Notes: a model not told the origin generated them from the letters alone. Shown: positions 11,167-22,257, counted from the first letter of the stretch. The stretch is DNA of 64,000 nucleotides from Orthonyx spaldingii (GCA_013397795.1 VZTJ01005225.1:186001-250000), one strand, 5' to 3'. Translations and numbers: made by a program.

Positions 11167-12384
11167 CTTATAGAAGAAGATTGACTCCTGCCATGTTATA
11201 GGCCAATTGCAATTTCTTAGCAACAAAATCTTCTTTTCTATTTCCTTTGCATAGTCCCAGAATGCAGTGAATACACAACCACCATGGCAATCTTCCTTTG
11301 TACTTTATTGAGTGAGATTCTGGTATTGTATGCTGGATAAAAAGAACCACTCCTAATTAAATCATGGGCAGTTAAAATTCTATTTAATATTGATCATGCA
11401 TTTAACAGCAAAGACTCCAAGATACCAGATCACTAGCTATTGACATCCTAGCCCCTTGAGAGGTAATTAACAATGAAGCCAGCAGTATCGGATTAAACAT
11501 TTTGCTTGTGGTTTGTTCTCTGTGTGGGATTTTCTTCTGGCCTTCTTTACAAAGACTGCACTTGGGAATAGACCAACAATTTTAAGGTGCCATAACTATT
11601 AAATCAAATAAAAAAGACTGTAATTTCTTTTTGCAATGATTAAATTAATTTGAAAATTTAGAAATCTTTTTAAAAGTATTTTTGACTGTTTGTACTAAAT
11701 ATCTTGAATAAATAACCATTTGTGTATCTTCCAAACATTTACATCTGAAAATAACCTTAGTGACAAGAAATTAGTTTTGTATTTAGGAAATCTATTAGCA
11801 TTATTTAATAATCAGAATGCAAAGTTTTAAAGTAGCACTGTCAAGATAAGCATGTATAGTCAATATATATATTCAATTATTTGTTTTTGGTTTTTAAGTA
11901 AGAAATGTACACTGTTAACAAGAGACAATACATACTTGTTATTTCATTTATCTAAGTTTTGACGTGTTATTTTGAGATTGATTAAAATACAGAAAAAGAA
12001 GAGCAAATATTGGAAAAGTGAGAAAATATTAAATACTTGCTTCACAACACAAGAATGATATACAATTCAAAGCTTTAATTAGATTTATAGTGTATTTTAA
12101 AAAATAGTTTACTAAGAACTACACTTTAAATTTTTCAATCTTATTTCACAGAATAATTTGCCATTCAGTAACTGGAATTTTTAAATACTAGCCAAAACTT
12201 TATTGTAATACTGAAGAGTAAAAGAAATAGCAGAATAGAAAACAGGATTATGTCACTAAATAAATTCATAGTTGAAGCCTGACTAATGTCTGATGCATTG
12301 GAAGATGAAGCAGGAATAATAATAAGAAAAAGAAAGGAAAAGAAACAGGAAAAGATAAAATTTATCAAGTGCAGGGGGAGGGAC
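11167..12384. other. no gene seen
   Basis: Very AT-rich unique sequence with short A/T runs and no recognisable coding region or repeat. Confidence 0.6.
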
Positions 12385-12705
12385 TGAATAAATAGATTGA
12401 GATTCTTTAATATGGGAAAAGAGATGATTCATGGGTGGGAATGTTAGAAACCTAAAAACTCATGAAAGCTGTGGCAAAAGAGAACAGGAATGATGTGTTC
12501 ATTGACACTTCTATACAGGGATTAGGTGGCACTAAATACAATGAGAGAGGGATGATTTAAAAATAAACAACAGGAGGGACTTCTTCAGACAAAATGTGAT
12601 TAAAGCTGTAAAACTTCTTCATCTGCATGCTAGCCATCTACACAGTTTAAAATTATGGAAGAAGAATTTATCAATGATATGTTCAGAATCATTGAAATGT
12701 GAATT
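12385..12705 (+). mobile_element. ancient CR1/L3-like LINE fragment
   Basis: Blocks AAAACTCATGAAAGCTGTGG, ATGTGTTCATTGACACTTCT, AACAACAGGAGGGACTTCTTC, and the later GGAAGAAGAATTTATCAATG follow the order of the 3' part of an old CR1-type LINE that I recall as shared by turtles, crocodilians and birds. Every block carries many changes and the frames are broken. Orientation is plus. The assignment is from recalled block order and should be confirmed by alignment. Confidence 0.6.
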
Positions 12706-13124
12706 GCAGTAGGCTGAGAAAATATGCTGAGGAAGTATCATTGCATGCTTGTTCTATTTTTACTACACATTACCTGATGGCTAACATAATATTATGGGCT
12801 ATATAAACTTCTAGTCCGATGTGGACATTCTTGTCTTTCTGTATTTAAAAGATTTACTGACCAGAGATGTAATTATCACTGCCCAAGTCTTTAAAAAGAA
12901 AATCACTCAATGAGCTTTTAACTGAGTTCCTGTGGGATCTTACCTGTTTGTAAAATTCAGTTAAAATAGATTCAATGAACCCTATATACTCGTCCAAAAA
13001 GGCCATAACCACACTTCTTCCCTGAAAAGTTCATAAAACTTTAAAAACATCATCTCCTTGTTAATTTTAAGGATCCTTGTTAGAGACTGGAGAAAATGAT
13101 TACTGGCTCAAACCAACTAAAGAG

Positions 13125-13535
13125 TGTGTGTGTGAGGGCAGGACAAATCCTGAGTAGGTGGAACGGTGCACTGCTTCGCACCCCAGCCCCTTGAAGCCTC
13201 TAGTTCAGCCCCAGAATGGTTATTAGCCACTGGCACACCAGAAGTATACCTGGAAGGGAGGGTCACAGACCACATGGATTTTATAGTATCTGAGATCATG
13301 CTGGAATTCAAGCAGCTAATATTTATCTCTCTGTCCACCTCTCTGGCCTCCTCCTCTTCCCCTTCCTCCTTATTTCTCAGAATCTGGGTAACTTAAATTT
13401 GAGCGGGTTAGAATTTGCTAAGTCAATGTTTTTTTGAAGTCCTTTATTCTGGTTGAATGTTGCTTTAAAATTTGCCAAGTGCCTTACAAGTTTGCTAATA
13501 AAAGTTTGCTTACCTCCTGAAAAATTTGCCATGTT
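13125..13535 (+). mobile_element. LTR-like element A (related to 21889-22445)
   Basis: It starts TGTGTGTGTGAGGGCAGGAC and carries an AATAAA at 13500-13505, followed by a T-rich end. It shares its order of blocks with the element at 21889: a TG-repeat start, a CAG-rich GC-rich middle, a pyrimidine tract with TTCTC, TAACTTAA, a GGGTTA block, TTTGCCAA and a final TTTGC(C/T)A-TAAA block. The 3' boundary is approximate and no target duplication is evident. It abuts the exon-like segment at 13681-13920. Class is uncertain, and ERVL-like is only a guess. Confidence 0.5.
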
Positions 13536-13680
13536 CTCCCTTGTGCTCACTTCAGGAATCAGAGTACCTAAAGTCCTTTTAAGAAACTTGCCAGGCATGT
13601 TCGGGGCATTAAAACTCTCAGCCAAAATCATGTAAAACTTCTGAAGTGTTGCATTGTCTTCCCAATTATATTCCATTTAC

Positions 13681-13920
13681 CTGAGTTCAGAAAGTATTTC
13701 TTCAGCCAATCGGTTGTGAAGTTTTCGTTCCATGCTTCTTTGGTCTCATGCCTCACCTTCTTTGTGACTTCTTTAACTTTTTTCCTCCTGAAAATATAAG
13801 ATAATATTTGAAGGAGAGAACACATCTGTCCTGAAGAAAGGACCAAAATAATAGAGAGAAAAACAGAAACATACCAAAACATCATCAGCAAATTTCCTTG
13901 ACATGGGGTTTCATTTCTCA
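13681..13920 (-). other. candidate coding exon with membrane segment (unidentified)
   Basis: On the minus strand, a TTTTCTCTTTCCAG acceptor precedes an open 240-base segment. The segment ends CTCAG before a GTAAAT donor. It is phase 1 at both ends, so it is a symmetric exon. The translation has an N-glycosylation motif (NET), a Cys, then about 30 mostly hydrophobic residues (LLMMFWYVSVFLSIILVL plus a second hydrophobic run), then RRKKVKEVTKKVRH and an acidic/aromatic tail ending WLKKYFLNS. This is the pattern of a single-pass receptor exon: ectodomain stalk, membrane helix, basic cytosolic start. A second strong acceptor (TATTTTCAG) inside the segment, just before the RRKK codons, offers an alternative shorter exon. 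I do not recognise the protein. It could also be a chance ORF. Confidence 0.35.
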
Positions 13921-15644
13921 CTGGAAAGAGAAAATGAGGGAAAAAATCTGAACACAAAATGTGGAAGGGTCTACTGAAGTTTATATTTAAACAGGTGAAC
14001 TATTACATTTGAAAACAGTTTGAAATATCTTAAAGTAAAGATTATTTAAGGAAAACAAGGGTCACAGTTCCCAACGACGTATGTTTTTGCCTCTCCTTTC
14101 AGACCGATTTAAAAGTCACTATTGCAGAGATTATCTAGTGGGTTTTGGAGAATAAACCCACTAGAACAAATAAAGTTTTAAGTAATAGAATAAATTTTTT
14201 TTTATGCCAATAATTTCAAGTTAATTATGAGTCACCTAGCTGAATTTTTCATAAAATCAGGAATTAGTATTTCCCTACACAACAAAAACAGTATAATTAT
14301 TTTAAAATTTGTAACCTTTTATATGTTCTGGTTGATGAAAGAGATTTTCATGTGGTGTCAATTTACTGCTTAAAACTTAGTTGCTCTGTTTGTTTCTTCC
14401 ACTATTTATACCACGGAAGCTTTCCATTTTCTACCACATGTTTTTGGAAATGAGAAGCCAGTTTTATCAGTCTAGAACTGTCATGATTAAAATCCAGAGG
14501 AGATCCGTGACTTCCATGGAGTTTCTGTATCTGCAGCAGATTATGCAGTAACATTGAATTTTAATTCATTCTTAAATCCAAAATATACTTCTTTGCAAAC
14601 TAAGGTGACCACAGAAAAAGAAATCAATTAATTATGGGCTATATTGAATTTGACACTCATATCTGAGAAGTCTGATTAACTTCCGAAGAAACAAATCTTC
14701 TTGTGTGAATAGAGTAAATAGATTTTGGCCCAATTGAGCACGTTTTTATTTTTTTTTTTCTTTTAAACATTTAAATAACATTCTTAAGACAGGCACACAA
14801 AAGAGAAGATGTTCTAAATAAAGACTTCCTATTGAGATTGAATTCTATTGTTCCGAGACATTGCAGCACATATTATCTCTTCCTATTGAGATCCACTCTC
14901 CCTCCTACTGCATTTCCTAATTGAAATCTTTTTGTGGAAAAAAGTGACAATTCTGCATTAGGCTTGTAATTTTAAATGTCAGCAAATTATGTCAGTAAGC
15001 AACCTTCAGAAGGGCATTTGCATTATTAATTGTAAGTTTCCTATGAATAGAAATACATGTAAGTAATTGTAATTCCATTGGATTACCAAACATAACATTC
15101 TGGAGATTAACACTCTATTCTCAGAATCTGAGCAGAATTGGCTGGGAAGCAGTTTATGAAGTTTGACATTTTTGGGCTGTGACTCCCTGTTGACCAAGAC
15201 CTTATTGGGACATGCTATTCACAAAAATGTCAATGGCCATCTCATGAAATAGCATTTTGAACAAAAAAGTAAACAAACCCAAGTGTTTCTAAAGTAGCTG
15301 AATGCAAAACTGTGTCCCACACACAGAAATAGTCCTACTTTCAGAGAGGAAGCCAACATACATAAATATTAGGGGGCAGCAAGGACATCCAACATTTTGT
15401 GTGTTGCACTTTTTGTGTCACATCATATAGATATAGCCTAATGCAATCCCTGGATGTAAAAACATGGGATAGCACTAGGAAAAAAATTACCTGATCTTAT
15501 CCCTAAATATTTATACATCAATATTTAGTATATTTTGGCTTACTATACATATATAGTATTGGTCAGGCCAGTATTGAAATCTATTTTTGATGATTACCAT
15601 TAAAAAAATGAATAAGGTAAATAAAGAGGCCTACGGACATTAGT
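13921..15644. other. no gene seen
   Basis: Unique AT-rich sequence. A 13-base direct repeat, TTCCTATTGAGAT, occurs at about 14826 and 14880; its significance is unknown. No coding region is supported. Confidence 0.55.
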
Positions 15645-15870
15645 TTCATGGATTTGGAGGGACTGAAAGGACCCCATCTATTTATCTTGTCAAAATGAAG
15701 AGGTGATTTGATTACAGTCCATAAATATTTTCATGGGGTGAAAATAAAAGATTAATTAAATTAGAAGAAAGGGCATAACAAAGACAGCTGGCAGAAAGAT
15801 GAAGCCAGACAAATTCAAATTCAAAGTCAGAAATTAACTGAGAATATATTTAATTCTCTAATAGAGTACA
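15645..15870 (+). mobile_element. ancient CR1/L3-like LINE fragment
   Basis: Blocks GGTGATTTGATTACAGTCCA, TAAATATTTTCATGGGGTGA, GGCATAACAA, GATGAAGCCAGACAAATTCA and AGTCAGAAATTAA occur in the order of the 3' coding end of an old amniote CR1/L3-type LINE as I recall it. It is heavily mutated and has no open frame. Confidence 0.6.
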
Positions 15871-18405
15871 TGGAGAAGGTGTACATCCTAAATCTCTCCT
15901 GTTTCAATGAAAACAGTAACTCTCCCAAATACAAATTTTTATTACAGTGGTTTATGGAACTCAGTTCACTGTACTCATGATGTTTTAAAATATTTATTTC
16001 AGGCTAAATCAATTACTTTCCTTTCAGGTTTTTTTGTTTTCCTTTTTTTTTTTTCCTCTAAGTAAAATAATCTACTTGTAGGAGAAGCAAATACTTTATA
16101 GAGCCAACTTAGTTTTTAATATTTAGAATCATTATAATTTTTACTTTTATATTTAATTATTTTCATTTTGTATGTATTGTTCTTGTATTTTATTTCATTT
16201 TATATTTTCATTTGATTATTTTTGATAATGATCTCAAAATACATTATTTTTCCATTCAATGATTTTTAAAAAATAAAAAAAGAAATGAAGCAATGCTGAG
16301 ATGATTTTCCTTTGCTATTTTCTTTCCTCATTCTTAATCACAAACAAAACTGAAAAAAAAGCACAGAATAAAATAAAGGTGATTGAAATATTCTTATTTC
16401 TTCTGAGAAGGATATTTGTCCAAAGCATTTTTAAAGTTTTAATTTAGTTTGCAAATTGTTAAATTCAAGTTAGACAGAAATTTAACAGCAAGCCAAGCTA
16501 ATCAAGATTTAAGAATCTCTTTGGAAAGTGGAAGAGTTTGTACTGGAGGTATTACTAAACCCAAAAGAATAAGTGATCTCATTTCCAGAGACTACAAGTT
16601 GTTTTTCAGTATGGTCTAGTGTTCTGTTCTGTTCCTCCTCTGTTAGTCCACGCTGGAAAAAACTAAAAATCTGTTTATGGAAAGGCTTAGGTTGTATGTA
16701 TACAAATAGTATTTCTGCAATACTTAGCCAGCCTTTCTGTTTCATATTTTTACCAGAAATCTCAGATACATTCATTTTTTTTCCCCCTGTTGAGTTTCAG
16801 ATCAATACTACTGAGGGTTTTGTTTATGAAGCTACTGGTCAAATGGGTTCTAGATAACACTGTGACACTAATGCCTTTTTAAAATTCTGTTGTGTTATAT
16901 TTAGTTAATAAAGCTATTTCATTTACAAGCAATAGAGACGAAGGACTATATGCTTGGGAGGTGTTATTAAATGAAGATGTCTCTGAGTGAGACAGAGATA
17001 TGTGTATTTGGTACGTGTATCTTCCAGAAAAACATGGGCCAAAGCAACTTCTATCTGCAGAGATCAAGATGTCATTTCTTTTTCATTGCAATTCATGATA
17101 ATCCTTTTAAAAATGAGGCCTAGGATATTCTTGTAAAGAACTCTCTTTTATTTCCAAAACCCATCACAGTGGAAAAAATATTGCACATAGTTTGCAAAAA
17201 GACTCAGAAAAGAAGAAGCTATAGAAAAAAAATTGCTAGGTCTCAAAAGGCTTTTTTTATGGAAGAAAGAAAAGTCATCTTTTCAGTGGAGTAACTGTAT
17301 TTTTCTCAGTTCATATATAGTTATGGCCTCTGCCCCCAGTCCTTCAGTAACTCTGTGGCCAACATTTGAATTTATATGAAAGAGAGCTAAGAGAAGGAAT
17401 TAAGAATTCCTGAGGGAATTTTCTAAGAGACTAGGAATTCTCTAAGTAGACATAGGAAAACATTAACACAAATTATAACTGAGTATAATATACTTCAGCA
17501 AGTGTTAGTTATTAAATTGACAGGTCAATCAAGGTCTTCTAGGTTTATGCCAACATAACTGCACACTCCTGAGATGATAATTTGGGCCATTAATATATTA
17601 TCTTAGATGACTCCTTAATGCAAACACACAAATTGCTTACACTGAACTGCATTAATTAAACTATGTTTTATTAATTACTTGTAGATTTCTAAAAAGGCAG
17701 TCAAATGTTGCAGATACCAGTTCATAATCTTTAATGATGTTCTGTTATAGGAAATCCTATTACACTGCCATGATATCCTCTATAAATTGAATGCTTAATT
17801 TAATCGGTACATCAATATTACAGATCCTGTGCATGCTGTTCTGAACTTGTGTTCTTTAGAAAATTTATATAATCTGAAACGAGGGCTCATGATGGAAAAT
17901 CTTTCTGACTAGAGGGGGATTGTCTACGAGAAATACAATTACATACCTCACTTTCACCCCACTGTACCTAATCCCAATCCAGTTTTGCCACTCTTTGCCT
18001 CCCTGCATGGAAAGAGAATCTGTAAGTATCCAAAATAAGAAATTCATGCCAGTATTACTAAAGAGCTGCCAATGTCATATTTCTGTGATATCCTTTGTGA
18101 CCTCTACTCTTCTTTAACACCTAGGACATTTTGCTATATTATGGTATAAATGAGCAGGATCTCTTTTTTCCCAAACCTTTTAAAATATTGTTACGAGAAT
18201 AATTTTAAATTCCTAGCCTGTAATTTCTGAGTGCTTGAAGCTTCATGTTCCTTTCCCCTCAACAGATTGTCTTTATTCCAGTATGCAGTATAAATTTTGC
18301 CATGTTTAATTTAAAGTGTAACTTCTGAATGACAGAGGTCTGTCAAAGAGGCAACACATACCTGGGATATCAGAAATCGTAGAAATTCAGTATTAGGGTA
18401 TATTC
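15871..18405. other. no gene called; exon-like minus-strand ORFs
   Basis: AT-rich DNA. Three minus-strand segments with acceptor-like signals lie at 16509-16652, about 16900-17054 and about 17947-18025. Their translations are rich in Ser/Thr and N-glycosylation motifs (NRT, NTS, NSS, NNT) or, in the last, read WQNWIGIRYSG before a GAG/GTATGT donor. They precede the candidate membrane exon at 13681-13920 in the same orientation. No product can be named. Confidence 0.3.
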
Positions 18406-18410
18406 CCAGG

Positions 18411-19336
18411 TGTCAGGGATTGAAATGGTTCATGCCTTAAACATTGTTATGAAGGAGTTTTGCCCATTATTGCAAACATTGTATAAAGAAGCTATGACGA
18501 CAGAAGCCCACCCCTCCTTGAAGATGCCTGACTGGAACTTTGGACTGTGAGTTAAGCCATCTAGATAAGATAAAGGGGACACTATTNCATTGTATAAAGA
18601 AGCTATGACGACAGAAGCCCACCCCTCCTTGAAGATGCCTGACTGGAACTTTGGACTGTGAGTTAAGCCATCTAGATAAGATAAAGGGGACACTATTGTT
18701 CAATAATCTCAGGTCTAGGAAGAAGTAAACAAGGCTGAGGGAAAAGGATGTATCCATAAGAAAGGCAAACACAGCAAAAAATCATCCCTGGCTGGGTTTG
18801 AGGTGGGGGAGACAACACCCCACAGAGGACATCTTTACACAGACTACCCCCCAGGTGAGCGGGGAGGAGGAGATTTCGGGTGTGTGGCCTGACCTCTGGC
18901 CAGAGGCAGTGAACACCATCTTCCCTTACACAAACTTGGCTCAGCCCTGGAACCCCCAACCCCACAGGCCACCTCCACGGGACATTCATGTGAGAGGCAG
19001 TTGAGGGAGTGTCATAATCCATCAAAGACCCCCCAAAGTGCTTCCCAGACTCGTTCCTGAGGCCTTGCACCACAGAATCGCACATGATACAAAGTGATGC
19101 AACAGATCCAGAGACCACGGCAAGAGACTGTATCAAACTTCCTCTCTTCCCCTCAGGGGAAGTCTCTGTCACTTTCTTTCAGTCCTCCCACCTCTTTTCT
19201 AATTCTTTCTCTTCCTTTTTCTCTCTCATATTCACTATTAAATAAAACCCATACAATTGACTTTGGTATATGATCTCATTTGCACCTTAATTCAGGCAGA
19301 GGCATTTCTGATAACTTTAAAAACTGGACCATAACA
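18411..19336 (+). mobile_element. ERVL-type solo LTR with perfect 5-bp target duplication
   Basis: The element begins TGTCAGGGATTGAAATGG and ends GGACCATAACA. It is flanked on both sides by CCAGG (18406-18410 and 19337-19341), a 5-bp target duplication as made by ERVL integrases. A long pyrimidine tract (about 19150-19232) precedes an AATAAA at 19241-19246. The 90 bases after it match the end of the provirus LTR at 721. No primer site follows, so internal sequence was lost by LTR-LTR recombination. The apparent 926-bp length includes a 111-base assembly-type duplication; without it the LTR is 815 bp. The 159-codon minus-strand ORF inside is not a gene. Confidence 0.85.
18477..18697. repeat. 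exact 110-bp direct duplication separated by one N
   Basis: Bases 18477-18586 and 18588-18697 are the same 110 bases, from CATTGTATAAAGAAGC to GGGGACACTATT, with a single N at 18587. I see no difference between the copies, although the surrounding LTR is old. This is what results when two contig ends that overlap are placed side by side with a one-base gap. It is therefore most likely an assembly artefact and not a biological tandem repeat. Confidence 0.95.
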
Positions 19337-19341
19337 CCAGG

Positions 19342-19924
19342 ACAAGCTCCTTGTTCCAAGATGTTTTTTTGCTTTATATCCTTGAACAAAAGAAAAGCAT
19401 ACATTGAGATTACCTTGTGCATATATTTGGAAATTAAAAAGTACATTCAATTTAATAGCAGTTATTTCCTTTTGCTTAGCTTGTATTTCTGAAACAAAGC
19501 CTAGCAACAGATAGAGGCGATAATCACATGACAGAGTGTGAAAGAGGCAGGTGACCAAAATAAAATTTATTAGGTTTTATGGGAGATTACAATAGAAGCT
19601 TTTTCAAACTGTAAAAATGGGTGGCTTTCAATGGTCTCCTTTTTCTTCTAGGTTTGAAGAGGAATGAGCACAGAAATGAGTTTTGATTAGGTGCAGAAAA
19701 GGATGGCATATTAGACTACATTTTTCTGACATAGTGGGACATAAAGTTCCCATCTATAAAATAGTCATTAAAATCATTATTTATAATGAATTCATAACAA
19801 AAAAGAATAAGGATGTGAAGAAAGGGGAAGAGTTAAATTTAGGTTGCATTTTGTATTGAAAGTTTAGCAGAAAACTTGCTGTCGTGAAATTCCTATTTTT
19901 AGAACTTAAATACTCACCAAATTT
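19342..19924. other. no gene seen
   Basis: AT-rich unique spacer between the ERVL solo LTR and the CR1 element. Confidence 0.6.
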
Positions 19925-21448
19925 TCCAGAGTTCTGTGAGGAAGGACTGCAGATGCCTCAGTTGGTAGTCCGAGAGCTCAGGTATGGTGTTTCTATTCAC
20001 CAGGGAGCCAAGTCTTCTCTCCTCACCAAAATGATGGAGTGACCAAGACAGAGCTCCCGAAAAAGCATCTGGCCATTCAGATTTCAGGCTGTAGGGAGGG
20101 CTTGAGCCTTGAGCTAGACTGTAGCAGAGACAGAATTTGTGTCAGATATGAGCAGGTGGGCAGCTTGTTCAGTCTGGTACCAGAACTGTGGGATGCTTAA
20201 GGAGTATTAGAGAATCAGAAAGAGAGATAAACTGGGGAAACCAAGCTCTGGTCTCCCTGGAATGGGAGCAGCCACCAGGAGTAATTCAAGGCTCGGAGCA
20301 ACCACAAAAAATAATTCAAGATCAAGCGGGATCCTCTAGCTCTCCTCAAATAAGGAGCAGCTAGTAGTTGTGAAGAAAGGAGCAAATGGACAGTAGTCCA
20401 TGCTCAGAGTGGCAAGTGAAATCCTTCTTCAGCCACCTCACCCTGCCTTCAGGTGCCTCTGCACATTAAAGGCTGTGCATTTGAAAGACCAGCCAAAGGA
20501 TGAATGGGATGAAGGACCAGTTACACGAGAGGTGTCACTACAGTCAGAAAGGTCAAACTGCCATAATGCAACCACTTACAGGACAAGAAAAAGTGTTATA
20601 GTTGCAGGCAATTACCTTCTAAGGGGCACAGAGGGCCCAATATGCTGGAGGTTTGTTGCTTCCCTGGGACCTGGATTAAGGATGAGACCAGAAGACTTCT
20701 GAGCATAGTGAAGCTCCTGGATCGCTACCCATTACTACTCTTCCATGAAGGGGGCAAGGAAGTAGCAATAGTCCAATGGTGATCAAAAAGGACTTCAGGG
20801 CCTTGGGACACTTGGTAAGGAAACCTGAGGCACAAGTTATATTCTCTTCTGTCGTTCCAGTTGAAGGCAGCAACATTGGCAGAAACAGTCAAGCTGAGTC
20901 ATGGCTCTGTGGCTGGTGTCACTGCCAAATGTTTGGGTTTTTTGACAATGGAATGGCCTATGTAGCAACAGGCATGCTGTCATTAGATGGGACTCACCTG
21001 ACCTTCCTCAGTGAGGGAGGAGAGTCTTTGCTTGGGAACTATCAGAGCTATTTGGAGCTCATTGGTGGAGTTTTAAACTAGATGTTATGAGAGAGGGAAA
21101 TATCTTGTTCCTGGTAAGGTGGAAGATAGAATCCAGAGGTTAGAGGGCAGGGTGCTAGTGAGACTCCTCTGCTGGTGACTGAACTGTGCTAGCCACACTG
21201 GAGCACACTTTCAGTCCTACAGAGAGGAAGGAATTTTTTACTGTGAGGGTAGTGAGGCACTGAAACAGATTGCCCAGAGAAGCTGTAGATGTCCCATCCC
21301 TGGAAGTGTCCAAGGCGAGGTTGGGTGGAGTTCTGAGCAACCTGGTCTAGTGGAAGGTGTCCCTGTCCATGGCAGAGGGAGTTGAAGATAGAGAGTCTTT
21401 AAGGTCCCTTAAAGTCCAAGACATTCTGTGATTCTATGATTCTGTTCT
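19925..21448 (+). mobile_element. CR1 LINE with ORF1 and 3' end but no ORF2
   Basis: The left part (about 19.95-20.4 kb) matches the CR1 ORF1 coiled-coil region as I recall it, with blocks GAGCAGGTGGGCAGCTTGTT, AGGAGTATTAGAGAATCAG and AGAGAGATAAACTGG. It is followed by the ORF1 esterase region to the stop at 21081. The right part (21216-21448) is the CR1 3' UTR, ending in ATTCTGTG/ATTCTATG repeats. Only about 130 bases separate them, where a full-length CR1 would carry some 2.5-3 kb of endonuclease and reverse transcriptase. The copy is therefore internally deleted, either during retrotransposition or later. Confidence 0.85.
20580..21084 (+). pseudogene. CR1 ORF1 esterase-like domain, disrupted
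   Basis: CR1 ORF1 proteins are known to carry an SGNH/GDSL-type esterase domain. Here the first block reads VIVAGNYLLRGTEGP, where the usual Gly-Asp-Ser nucleophile block has become Gly-Asn-Tyr, so the catalytic Ser is lost. A stop follows RPEDF (about 20702). The domain then continues in another frame from 20776 with KKDFRALGHLVRK, FSSVVPVEG, a FGFFDNG block and DGTHLT, where the Asp-x-x-His of the catalytic site is kept. The frame ends at TAG after GGVLN. It is a dead copy with one frame change and a lost nucleophile. Confidence 0.8.
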
Positions 21449-21888
21449 ATTTCTTATTAATGGCTAATCTTGCTGGCATCAACATTTTCTTTCAATTTCA
21501 TTGAGTAGGATTTATGTTCCAGTGCTGGTCACACTATTTTTTAGATTCAACAAATATGGTACCCTTATGATGATTTGAGTCTTTTAAAGTTTTTGGCCCG
21601 GCCCTTAAAATCAGAACAGAGTGAGGACAAAGCGTTCCTTTCTAGAAAAGAAAGACAAGTGTACAGACAAGTGTATATTTGCAAGTTGGTGGTTTAAACA
21701 AAAGAACAGTAAACAACAAAAACCCAATATTACAGTATTTGGGGACACACATAAAAAATAATTTACCATTTCAGATGTAATGCAGAGTGTCTAAAGCTGG
21801 TATGAAGAGTGGAGAGAGTCACAGCCCCTGAAAAAATGTGCAATGTTGTCAGTGCCTGGAGGGATTGATGTTTCGAGACATTTTGGAA
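21449..21888. other. spacer, no gene seen
   Basis: Unique sequence between the CR1 3' end and the LTR-like element. Nothing recognisable. Confidence 0.55.
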
Positions 21889-22090
21889 TGTCTGTGTGTG
21901 TGGGAGGTGGCAGGTCAGGCCTTGCCCTGGCGAGGCAGTGAACTGCCCCACACCCCACAGTTCAGAGTCAGAATCCCAGCCTGGCAGAGCTGGCAATAAT
22001 TGACACACTGGGGGCAGTGCTGCACTCTGCCTTACCCAGCTCCCGAGTAGCCAAATGAATGAAAGTCCCACCTGGGGTGAGGGCCCGAGG

Positions 22091-22097
22091 TATTTAA
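22091..22097 (+). promoter_or_regulatory. TATA-like box of LTR element B
   Basis: TATTTAA is preceded by a GC-rich GGGCCCGAGG stretch, positioned about 200 bases into the element and about 320 bases ahead of the AGTAAA. It fits an LTR promoter; activity is not shown by the sequence. Confidence 0.4.
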
Positions 22098-22257
22098 GGC
22101 TGAACATGAGGTAAGCACAGGTCTTGACCCTACCTTCCTCTTGGAGTTTGTATCTGAACACCGTGGGAATCCAGGAGCTGGTAGTTGTATGTTTGTTTTT
22201 CTATATTTTTTCTGTCTTTCTCCTTCTTCTAATTCTCTGTTCTTGGAACATTTTGAG

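Noticed and set aside
10837..11350. 109-codon plus-strand ORF and minus-strand ORFs
   Set aside because: They lie in or beside a CR1 3' end and are not coding.
16785..16856. Plus-strand terminal exon after a very strong pyrimidine tract and CAG near 16800
   Set aside because: The open frame is under 20 codons and overlaps minus-strand candidates; not distinguishable from chance.
18693..19172. 159-codon minus-strand ORF, the longest in the window
   Set aside because: It is antisense to the ERVL solo LTR and has no domain.
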